This document shows positions 1-8,154 of a stretch of DNA of 64,000 nt, piece by piece. The notes below the pieces were generated by a model that ran no database searches, was not told the DNA's origin, and saw only the letters and a program-made list of their open reading frames with translations. This DNA is from Alishewanella tabrizica (GTDB lineage: Bacteria; Pseudomonadota; Gammaproteobacteria; Enterobacterales; Alteromonadaceae), in NCBI RefSeq assembly GCF_014652375.1, contig NZ_BMYR01000009.1, positions 153,855 through 217,854 of the forward strand, given 5' to 3'. The position numbers were made by a program, and so were the translations under genes. Each line of letters starts with the position of its first letter. The first letter of the stretch is position 1.

Positions 1-1
1 G

Positions 2-85
2 TTTACCACACCGGTCGTGTATTTATGGTTTGATAAATTGGTTAAAAAACCGCAAGCCGCCACGACAGAGGCAAACGCAGTATGA
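2..85 (+). CDS. RND efflux permease, C-terminal end (MdtB-like), partial
   Basis: The first 27 codons of the window read through to TGA at 83-85 and give the typical end of an RND inner-membrane pump: the last transmembrane helix ends in TTPVVYLWFDKL, followed by a short cytoplasmic tail. The TGA overlaps the ATG of the next permease (ATGA), so the two are translationally coupled. Two adjacent RND permeases of this kind are the hallmark of MdtBC/MuxBC pumps, which form a heterotrimer. The rest of the gene, and probably the membrane-fusion protein, lies upstream of the window. Confidence 0.85.
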   Translation, partial: FTTPVVYLWFDKLVKKPQAATTEANAV

Positions 86-3000
86 ACTTAGCCCAGCCTT
101 TTATTCAGCGGCCGGTGGCCAGTGGTCTAATTGCTACCGCAATTTTATTGCTAGGTTTATTAAGCTGGCGCTTGCTACCGGTATCGCCGTTACCTGCGAT
201 TGATTTCCCGATGATTGTGGTCACAGCCAGTTTACCGGGTGCCAGTCCTGAGAGCATGGCAGCAACGGTAGCGACTCCGCTGGAACGGGCGCTGGGCAGC
301 ATTTCAGGTATTCGCCGCATCAGCTCGTCTAGCAGTCAGGGTTCTACGCAAGTTCGCTTAGAGTTTGAGTTAGATCGTAATGTCGATGATGCGGCGCGTG
401 AGGTACAGGCCGCTATTAATGCGGCTCGAGGGCAATTACCCTCTGGCATGCCGGGAAATCCGGTCTATCGCAAATTTAATCCATCACAAGCCCCTATCAT
501 GGCTTTGGCGTTAAGTTCAGAGCACCTTGCTGGCAGTTTACTGTACGACAACGCTTCTACGGTACTGGCGCAAAAACTGGCACAAATCACTGGGGTGGGC
601 GAGGTAGAAGTCACGGGCTCGTCGCTGCCTGCCGTAAGGATCCAACTTAATCCGGGTATGCTAGCCAATTATGGCGTGGCGCTGGATGAGGTGCGCGCCG
701 CGATTAGTAGTATTAATGCCTCTGTACCATTAGGCGTATTAGAAACCGAGACGCATCGCTGGCAACTCGCCACGAGTGAAACGTTACGGCAAGCCGCTGA
801 TTACCAAGATCTGATCATTAAATATGTGAATGGCGCACCCATTCGGTTAGCCGATGTGGCGTTGGTAACAGACTCTACTGAAAACCGCTATAGCTCGGGG
901 TTTCATAACGATAAAGATGCGGTGATTTTAATGATTAGCCGCCGCACCGGGGCCAATATTGTTGAAACGATTGATGCTATTTATGCGCAATTACCGCTGC
1001 TGCAGGCATTAACGCCTGCGGGGGCTGATTTAGCTGTGGTGATGGATCGCAGCCCGGTCATTCGAGCCACCTTAGCCGAAGCCCAGATCAGTTTAACCTT
1101 GGCGGTGATCTTGGTGGTGTTGGTGGTGTGGGCCTTTTTAGGTAATTTACGCAGTGCGCTTATTCCCAGTGTGGCGATTCCGGTATCGTTAATTGGGGCC
1201 TTTAGCGTAATGTACGTGTTTGGTTTTTCGCTAAATAACCTGTCAGTAATGGCACTGATTGTCGCCGCCGGCTTAGTGGTAGACGATGCCATTGTGGTGG
1301 TCGAAAATATTCGTCGACATTTAGAGCGTGGTTTAACGCCTTTACAGGCGGCAAGACAAGGCGTGGCCGAAGTGGGGTTTACCCTACTAGCGATGAATTT
1401 GGCACTGATTGTGATTTTCTTATCCATCCTTTTTATGGGCGGTTTGGTAGAGCGTTTGTTCCGCGAATTTTCGATTACGCTGGTGGCTGCCATGGTTATT
1501 TCGTTACTCATTTCGCTGACCTTAACGCCCAGTATGTCGGCATTAATGTTGCGTAAACCAGAACGGAAACACACGCAGCAGGGATTTTTTTGGCGATTAC
1601 AGCAAGGTTATCGGCGTAGTATTGACGTGGGTTTAACGCATTACCGGTGGCTATTATTACTCATGGTACTGCTTTTTGCTGCCAGTGGTTGGCTATATAG
1701 CAAGGTGCCTTCGGGATTGTTACCTGAACAGGATACTGGCCAATTAAATGGGTTTGTACGCGGTGATGATGGCGCGTCATTTCAAATGATGCAGCCGAAG
1801 ATTGAAGCCTTTCGTCAGTATGTGCTGCAAGATCCTGCCGTGGCAGATGTAACGGGCTCAGCGGGCGGCAACAGCGGTGTCAGTAATTCGTGGATGCGGG
1901 TGCGTTTAAAACCGCTCGCCGAGCGTAAGGTGTCTGCACGAGAAGTGGTAGATCGCTTACGGGCTAATGCACCAAAAGTCCCTGGCGGCATTTTATTTAT
2001 GAACGTGGACCAAGATATTCGCTTATCGTCGCCGTTTGGGCGCAGTGATTATGAAGTGCAGTTACTGTCAGATGATCTGGCTTTGCTGCGGAAGTGGAGC
2101 AAGGTGGTAGGCGAAAAGCTGCAAGATTTACCTGAGTTAGTGGACGTTGATACACCCGGCGGCGAGGATGCTCAGCAGATTGTGCTCACCATAGATCGAG
2201 AGGCGGCACAGCGCTTAGGGGTAGATATGCGCACGATAGCCAGTATGTTGAACAATGCCTTTTCACAGCGGCAAGTGGCCACCTTGTATGATCAACAAAA
2301 CCAATATCGTATCGTGATGGAGTTGCTGCCAGGGTATACCGCGCAGCCAGAGGTATTACAGCAATTACAAATTATTACCGCCGATGGCAGGCAGGTTCCC
2401 TTGGCGACTATTGCAAGTTATCAATATGGCTTAGTGAACGATCGGGTGCAGCATGATGGTCAGTTTGCGTCAGCAAATATAGGTTATGGTTTAGCGGCAG
2501 ACATTACCATGGAGCAAGCTGCTATGGCGATTGATCGGGCTTTAGCCGAGATCATGCTACCCAGTGCGATAGTGGCGACCAGCGGTGCAAATCAACGTAA
2601 CGCCATGTTTGCCAGCAATGATCAAACTTGGCTAATTATTGCTGTTATTGTCGCGGTGTATTTATTACTAGGGGTGTTATACGAGAGTTTATTGCAACCT
2701 ATTACCATTTTATCGACACTACCCTGTGCCAGTTTAGGGGCATTGTTAGCCTTGTATTTAACCAATACCGATTTTAATTTAATTGCGTTACTTGGGTTAT
2801 TTTTGTTAATTGGTATTGTGATGAAAAACGCGATTTTACTGGTAGATTTTGCGCTGGCTGCGGAACGCCAGCAGGGATTATCTGCTAAAGACGCCGTTGC
2901 CTTAGCCGCACAGCAACGACTAAGACCTATTTTAATGACGAATTTTGCCGCTTTACTGGGGGCATTGCCATTATTACTGGGCGTGGGCGAAGGCTCGGAG

Positions 3001-3150
3001 TTACGGCAGCCTTTGGGTATTACCATCGTGGGTGGCTTATTGGTAAGCCAGCTATTAACACTTTACACCACGCCAGCGGTCTATTTACTGGTGAGTAAAC
3101 TACGGCCGACTCTGGCTAAACCCAAGCTAAATACGGCCGAGATGCCTTAA
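82..3150 (+). CDS. mdtC: RND multidrug efflux permease, MdtC/MuxC-like
   Basis: A 1022-residue hydrophobe/amphiphile efflux (HAE1) RND transporter, the normal length for MdtC. It is a proton-driven inner-membrane pump that works with a periplasmic adaptor and a TolC-type channel. Residues 1-30 form TM1 after the usual start NLAQPFIQRPVASG. The proton-relay pair is visible in TM4 (VVDDAIVVVEN, about residues 397-407), and the matching lysine lies in TM10 (GIVMKNAILLVDFA, near residue 912). Two large periplasmic loops separate the helices. It overlaps the preceding permease by 4 bp, which suggests an MdtB-MdtC pair rather than a homotrimeric AcrB. No outer-membrane channel gene follows; the next gene runs the other way. 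The family is certain; the MdtC orthology is inferred from the tandem arrangement. Confidence 0.88.
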   Translation: MNLAQPFIQRPVASGLIATAILLLGLLSWRLLPVSPLPAIDFPMIVVTASLPGASPESMAATVATPLERALGSISGIRRISSSSSQGSTQVRLEFELDRNVDDAAREVQAAINAARGQLPSGMPGNPVYRKFNPSQAPIMALALSSEHLAGSLLYDNASTVLAQKLAQITGVGEVEVTGSSLPAVRIQLNPGMLANYGVALDEVRAAISSINASVPLGVLETETHRWQLATSETLRQAADYQDLIIKYVNGAPIRLADVALVTDSTENRYSSGFHNDKDAVILMISRRTGANIVETIDAIYAQLPLLQALTPAGADLAVVMDRSPVIRATLAEAQISLTLAVILVVLVVWAFLGNLRSALIPSVAIPVSLIGAFSVMYVFGFSLNNLSVMALIVAAGLVVDDAIVVVENIRRHLERGLTPLQAARQGVAEVGFTLLAMNLALIVIFLSILFMGGLVERLFREFSITLVAAMVISLLISLTLTPSMSALMLRKPERKHTQQGFFWRLQQGYRRSIDVGLTHYRWLLLLMVLLFAASGWLYSKVPSGLLPEQDTGQLNGFVRGDDGASFQMMQPKIEAFRQYVLQDPAVADVTGSAGGNSGVSNSWMRVRLKPLAERKVSAREVVDRLRANAPKVPGGILFMNVDQDIRLSSPFGRSDYEVQLLSDDLALLRKWSKVVGEKLQDLPELVDVDTPGGEDAQQIVLTIDREAAQRLGVDMRTIASMLNNAFSQRQVATLYDQQNQYRIVMELLPGYTAQPEVLQQLQIITADGRQVPLATIASYQYGLVNDRVQHDGQFASANIGYGLAADITMEQAAMAIDRALAEIMLPSAIVATSGANQRNAMFASNDQTWLIIAVIVAVYLLLGVLYESLLQPITILSTLPCASLGALLALYLTNTDFNLIALLGLFLLIGIVMKNAILLVDFALAAERQQGLSAKDAVALAAQQRLRPILMTNFAALLGALPLLLGVGEGSELRQPLGITIVGGLLVSQLLTLYTTPAVYLLVSKLRPTLAKPKLNTAEMP

Positions 3151-3224
3151 CGTTGGCATGGTAGGCCGTGGTTTTAGATCACTTACTAACCGTTATGTAG
3201 GGCTCTAAGAGTGGTTCAGTCGAG

Positions 3225-6200
3225 TTAAGGTGCAAGCCGATATTGGCTATCTAATTGACTGACACCCAAGCCACTCTTTTTCGTGACGCGCAATTGGGTG
3301 GGAATGCGCTCTTTCATGGCCTCAATATGGCTTATAACGCCAATCATCTTGCCGGAGGCATTCAGGTTATCCAATGCATCCAAGGCAATATCCAAGGTTT
3401 CTGCATCCAGCGTACCAAAACCTTCATCTAAAAAGAGTGAGTCGATGCTGGTTTTATGGCTAACGAGATCTGACAATGCCAGTGCCAACGCTAAACTCAC
3501 CAAAAAGCTTTCGCCGCCCGATAAGGTTTTAGTATCACGTTCGGTATCACCTTGCCACGTATCCAATACACTCAGTGCTAGGCTGTCTGCCTCTTTACGT
3601 TTTAATAAGTAGCGGCCGTGTAAACGCGTTAGCTGTTTATTGGCCAGATAGACGAGGTTGTCTAGAGTAAGGCCTTGCGCAAAACGCCGAAACTTGTCGC
3701 CACTGGCCGATCCAATAAGCGCATGCAAATAGCTAAGATCATCATAGTGTTGCTGCTGGATAGCGATCTGTTCTAGCAGTGTTTGCTGGCGTATCTTTTC
3801 TTGTTGCTGCTGTTGCAATTGCTGGGTAATTTGCCCCAGCCGACTATGTAGCTGGGCTTGCTCGGTTTGAATGAATGTGAGTTTTTCTATTACCTGTTCG
3901 GCACTAATAAACTGCCATGATGCCGCTTGGGGGAGTTCAAGCAAGGCTGATAATTGCTGCTCGGCCTGTTGTAGCAAAGAGCGACGAGTCTGTATTGCTT
4001 GCTCTAGCTGCTGCTTTAGTGTGGCCAAATGGCTTCGCTCTGTCTCGGGTAATAACGCAGCCTTAAACGCTGCTTCATCTTGAAATGGGCTGGCGATCAG
4101 TTGTTGTTGCCAGTCGTGTAGTCGCGCAGCTGTGCTTTGGCTTAACGATTCTGCTTGTTGTTGTAGCGTCGTAATAATGGCAGAGAGTTCACTGTCTTTT
4201 TGCTGTAACTGTTGTTGCTGTTGCTGCTGCGCGGTGAATAGCTGCTCTGCTTCGTTAAATGCCGCCAACGCCTGTTGTCGTGCTTCCGCCACCTGACGAT
4301 TGCCGAACAGCTGTAAACGCTGTTGTGTTAACTCACTTAGTTGCGTGTTAAGCATGGCTAATTGCTGTTGCTGCAGCGTTAATTGCTCGGCTAGGTGCTG
4401 CACATGATGGTTAATGCCCTTCAGCTCCGTCTCTTTGGCGATATGCTGTTGTTGTAATTGCTGCCATTGCTGTTGATGTAACTGGTACTGGGTAACATCT
4501 TCTTGTTTTTGTGCCAACCACTCAGCCAGTTCAGTAATGAGTGGCGCATAACCCTGTTGCTGGATCTGTGCTAATAACTGCTGTTGCAGTTGCTGGCAGT
4601 GTTCTTGCTGTTGCTGTAATTGGCTGCTGAGCTGTTCGTGTTGTTGTTGGTTGTTTTGCTGTTGTTGCTGCAATAAGGTAAGGGCATTATGCAGTTTGTC
4701 CAGCTCTCTTTCTGCGGCGACGCGTTCCTGCTGCGCGTGTTGGGCCAGTTTTTCGGCTTGGCGCAGCGTTTTTTGTTGATGACTAAGCGTTTCGGCACGT
4801 TGCTGCATCTGCTCTTGCAGTAACGCCAAAGCGGGTAAATCCTCAATACTTGCTGTGCTATTGAGCGTGGGCAGCAGGTGTTGCCATTGTGAATGTGCCT
4901 CGGTTTGTTGTTGTGCAAGGAGGTGTAAACGTGCTGTGCTTTCAGTTAACTGCCGCTGACAACTGTTCAATGCTTCACGGCATTGTTGTCCTTGCTCATG
5001 GGTTTGTTCCAATAAGGCCTGTGCCGCTTGTTGGCGCTTCAGTGTTTCGGGAACATCTAGCGCAGACTCGGCTAATAACGGATGCTCAATAGCCCCGCAC
5101 AGCGGGCAAGCGGTACCTGGCTGTAATTGCTGGCGGAAATGCGCCAGTTGTTCTTCTTGGCTTAATAGCTGAGTTAAATCTTTTAGTTGTTGTTGGGCGC
5201 GTTTATATTGCTCGGCTAACGCAGTACGTTGGCTGCTCAGCTGGTGCTGGCGTACTTGCAGCTGTTGCTCGGTATTCTCTAACTGTTGTTGCTCTAGCTG
5301 GTGTTGCTGATATTGCGCTTGCAGTGCCTGCGCCTGATGGAATAGTGGCCAGTGCTGGTTCAGGGTACTTAGATGTTGCTCAATTGTTTGCTCGTCGTGT
5401 TGGCTCGTTAACTGTTGCCACTGCTGTTGTCGCTGCTCGCTGAGATGTTGTGCCTGTTGCACCTTTACCTGCTGTTGCTGTGCATGCGCCGCTTGCTGCT
5501 GGTAGTGTAACTTTTGTGCTGTGCGCTGTTGTTCGAGCTGGCTCAGTGCATGGTGTAGGGTGCTAATGTGCTGTTGGTCTTTATTAAGCTGCATCAATTG
5601 CTGAGACCAGCCGGTTAACAGCGTGGCCACATTGGCATCGGCTTGATGCGCTTCAAGATAGCGCTGTTCGCTGGCCAATTGTTGCTGTAATGCCTGATGC
5701 TCGCGTTGAAACTGTTGCTGTTGTTCTGCCTGCGCTAACGCCTGTTGTTGCAGTAACGCGACATGTTGCTGTTGTTCAGCTTGCCGTTGTTGCACATGCT
5801 TTAGCTGCTGATCCAAGGGTAATATTTGCTCGGTGATCAGTGTATCTAACTGATGATTATGCTGACGAACCTCTGCCAAATTGTGGGTCACGTGTTTTAG
5901 CGCTTCGGCATTCTGTTCACGTTCTGCAGTGACAAGCCTTTTGGCTTGCTGTTGTTGGCTTAGTTCCGTGTTACGCTGATCCAAATCGTGCTGGCTATTT
6001 TGATAAAGCGTCCATGGCATCCGCAGTCGTTCGGCGGGTTCGCTTTGACTTAAACGTTGTAAATCTACCGCTGCCGCCGCCTGTTGTTGCAGAGCATGGC
6101 TATGCTGGCTGCTTGCATCCTGTTGGTGTAATTGCGCGGCGGTGAGTTTCTCCCACCATTGGCTGTGCGCTTGTGCTTCGCTAAGCTGCTGCTGTAAGCG

Positions 6201-6899
6201 ATGTTGTTGTTGTAGCAATTCCGCTTGCTCTGTGACTAACGTCTCCAATTGCTCGCTACTGAGTAACTGAAAGCCGTCTGCTTTGGCACTGAGTTCTCGC
6301 AAGCTTTGCTTGGCCTCGGTAAATTGCTCATGCACCCGTTTAGACAGTTGCCCATAGATTTCGGTACCGGTAAGTTCTTCAAGTAATTCTGCGCGCTCAC
6401 CATCATTAGCATTTAAGAACGCCGCAAAATCGCCTTGCGACAACAACATCGATTTGGTAAATCGGCCAAAGTCTAGCCCGGTAATACGTTCAATTTCTTC
6501 ACTTTTTTGTCTCACTTGATTGGCCAATACCTTGCCACTGGCCACAAGCGATAGCTCGATGTCGGCTTGTTGCAAATTACCTTCTGGATTACCTCGGGCA
6601 CGACGCATGCTCCAGAACGCGCGATAAGCAGTACCTTTAACCTCAAATTCCACTTCGGCCAAACATTCGGCGCAGCCTCGGGTCATAATTTCATTCGCCG
6701 ACGTCGAAATTGGGCCTAAACGGGGGGTTTGATGGTATAGCGCCAGGCAGATTGCATCTAATAACGTGGTTTTACCGGCGCCGGTGGGTCCGGTAATAGC
6801 AAAGAGCCCGTTTTCAACAAAGGGCGCTTGGCTAAAATCGATTTTCCATTCGCCTTTTAACGAGTTCAGGTTTTTTAAGCGCAGCGTGAGTATTTTCAT
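3225..6899 (-). CDS. sbcC: DNA repair exonuclease SbcCD, ATPase subunit SbcC
   Basis: 1224-residue SMC-like ATPase (E. coli SbcC is 1048), partner of SbcD in a nuclease that cuts DNA hairpins and ends. Walker A is at the N-terminus (ITGPTGAGKTTLLDAICLA, about residues 35-53). A zinc-hook CPLC sits near residue 597, in the middle of two long coiled coils. The ABC signature (TLSGGESFLVSLALALALSD) and Walker B (DSLFLDEGFGTLD) are at the C-terminus. The coiled-coil arms, roughly residues 200-1060, are extraordinarily rich in glutamine (runs such as QQQQQNNQQQ), which explains the dense CTG/TTG trinucleotides in the DNA and the extra length. Its ATG overlaps the sbcD stop by 4 bp, so sbcD-sbcC form an operon read leftwards. 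Function in replication-fork and palindrome processing is from family knowledge. Confidence 0.96.
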   Translation of the reverse strand: MKILTLRLKNLNSLKGEWKIDFSQAPFVENGLFAITGPTGAGKTTLLDAICLALYHQTPRLGPISTSANEIMTRGCAECLAEVEFEVKGTAYRAFWSMRRARGNPEGNLQQADIELSLVASGKVLANQVRQKSEEIERITGLDFGRFTKSMLLSQGDFAAFLNANDGERAELLEELTGTEIYGQLSKRVHEQFTEAKQSLRELSAKADGFQLLSSEQLETLVTEQAELLQQQHRLQQQLSEAQAHSQWWEKLTAAQLHQQDASSQHSHALQQQAAAAVDLQRLSQSEPAERLRMPWTLYQNSQHDLDQRNTELSQQQQAKRLVTAEREQNAEALKHVTHNLAEVRQHNHQLDTLITEQILPLDQQLKHVQQRQAEQQQHVALLQQQALAQAEQQQQFQREHQALQQQLASEQRYLEAHQADANVATLLTGWSQQLMQLNKDQQHISTLHHALSQLEQQRTAQKLHYQQQAAHAQQQQVKVQQAQHLSEQRQQQWQQLTSQHDEQTIEQHLSTLNQHWPLFHQAQALQAQYQQHQLEQQQLENTEQQLQVRQHQLSSQRTALAEQYKRAQQQLKDLTQLLSQEEQLAHFRQQLQPGTACPLCGAIEHPLLAESALDVPETLKRQQAAQALLEQTHEQGQQCREALNSCQRQLTESTARLHLLAQQQTEAHSQWQHLLPTLNSTASIEDLPALALLQEQMQQRAETLSHQQKTLRQAEKLAQHAQQERVAAERELDKLHNALTLLQQQQQNNQQQHEQLSSQLQQQQEHCQQLQQQLLAQIQQQGYAPLITELAEWLAQKQEDVTQYQLHQQQWQQLQQQHIAKETELKGINHHVQHLAEQLTLQQQQLAMLNTQLSELTQQRLQLFGNRQVAEARQQALAAFNEAEQLFTAQQQQQQQLQQKDSELSAIITTLQQQAESLSQSTAARLHDWQQQLIASPFQDEAAFKAALLPETERSHLATLKQQLEQAIQTRRSLLQQAEQQLSALLELPQAASWQFISAEQVIEKLTFIQTEQAQLHSRLGQITQQLQQQQQEKIRQQTLLEQIAIQQQHYDDLSYLHALIGSASGDKFRRFAQGLTLDNLVYLANKQLTRLHGRYLLKRKEADSLALSVLDTWQGDTERDTKTLSGGESFLVSLALALALSDLVSHKTSIDSLFLDEGFGTLDAETLDIALDALDNLNASGKMIGVISHIEAMKERIPTQLRVTKKSGLGVSQLDSQYRLAP

Positions 6900-8128
6900 G
6901 GCGTGCGCTCCACCTCTAATGCTGCAAGCAACTGGCTGAAGTGTTGTTGTATTCGATCACGTCTGGCTTGTGCTATCTCATCACTGAAATCTTCCATTTG
7001 CAAACGTTTAGCAAACACTTGTTGTGGCGTCAGTTCTGCGAGGGTTTCTTGTTGTGCTGCGGTTAAGGCTTGTCGTTGCGGATTACGTAAGCGGCGTAAT
7101 TGCAAAACATCCACATTTAACCCTGTTATGAGGTGTTGTACCCGTTGTTGCAAATCGGGGAGATAGTCTTCGCTTGCTACTTCTAAACATAACCACACGC
7201 TTTGCTCGGGGTGCGCAGCAGCACTCTCAGGGATGGTCTTAGCAAGTGTCGCTAAGTCACCACGCAGCACTTGCATGGGTTGAAATAACGGCACCGCAAT
7301 AGGGGTGATTTGTTTACACTCGCGGCCAGCAAATTCAACTAAAACCACTTGTTTTTCAGTATTCAGCTCATCAAAACTCAGCGGTATCGGTGAGCCGCTA
7401 TAGCGAATATGCGCTGTTTTTGCGACTTTCTGTGGTCGATGAATATGGCCTAGCGCAATATAATCAGCCGGTGGAAAACCTTCAGCGGCAAAGCCATCTA
7501 AGGTACCAATATAGATATCACGCACGCTTTCTGATTGACTGACGCCGAGCGCGGTTAAATGACCAGTTGCAATTATAGGCACATCTAATGCTTGCTGATG
7601 CCGCATTTCTACAGCCAGTTGGTATACCTGTTGATAGTGCTGTTTAATCGCATCTCCTAGCGCTTGACGTTTTTCCAGCCCGCTAGCACCTGCTGTGCTT
7701 TGTAACACGTCTTTAGCACGAATAAACGGCACAGCACAGACGATGGCACCTACAGTGCCGTCTTTCTTGTGCACTGGTATAACTTGGTCTGAGGGCGGTA
7801 GATCGGTACTGGCCACCACATACGTATTTAAACAGGCCAGTAATTGACGGGATTCGTTTAACACCGCCACGGCATCATGATTCCCCCCCAGAACCAGCAA
7901 ACTACACCGACTTTTTTGTAACTCCACCACAAACTGATTGTAGAGCTCTCGCGCATAACTTGGCGGTGTGCCAGTATCAAAAATATCGCCCGCAATGATC
8001 ACCAGATCAACCTGCTCAATTCGCACTTGCTCTAATAGCCAAGCAATAAAAGCCTGATGCTCATCTTTGCGGGTTTTGGTAAAAAAACTCTGGCCCAGAT
8101 GCCAGTCTGAGGTATGCAGCAGTTTCAA
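6896..8128 (-). CDS. sbcD: DNA repair exonuclease SbcCD, nuclease subunit SbcD
   Basis: 410-residue Mre11-type metallophosphoesterase. All expected metal-binding motifs are present in order: HTSDWHLGQ at the N-terminus (Asp8, His10), AGDIFDTG, LGGNHDA, TGHLTALG and ALGHIHRP. The C-terminal cap domain follows. It supplies the manganese-dependent nuclease activity and binds the SbcC ATPase heads. The stop overlaps the sbcC start, so the pair is translationally coupled. Length matches E. coli SbcD (400). Confidence 0.97.
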   Translation of the reverse strand: MKLLHTSDWHLGQSFFTKTRKDEHQAFIAWLLEQVRIEQVDLVIIAGDIFDTGTPPSYARELYNQFVVELQKSRCSLLVLGGNHDAVAVLNESRQLLACLNTYVVASTDLPPSDQVIPVHKKDGTVGAIVCAVPFIRAKDVLQSTAGASGLEKRQALGDAIKQHYQQVYQLAVEMRHQQALDVPIIATGHLTALGVSQSESVRDIYIGTLDGFAAEGFPPADYIALGHIHRPQKVAKTAHIRYSGSPIPLSFDELNTEKQVVLVEFAGRECKQITPIAVPLFQPMQVLRGDLATLAKTIPESAAAHPEQSVWLCLEVASEDYLPDLQQRVQHLITGLNVDVLQLRRLRNPQRQALTAAQQETLAELTPQQVFAKRLQMEDFSDEIAQARRDRIQQHFSQLLAALEVERTP

Positions 8129-8154
8129 AAGGGTATCCTATTAGTCGGCGTCGT

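Noticed and set aside
981..1574. 197-codon minus-strand frame inside the RND permease
   Set aside because: Antisense shadow of a highly conserved gene, no start signals, no family resemblance.
3600..6300. Dense CTG/TTG trinucleotides as a possible microsatellite or CRISPR-like repeat
   Set aside because: No fixed repeat unit or spacer; fully explained by glutamine codons of sbcC.
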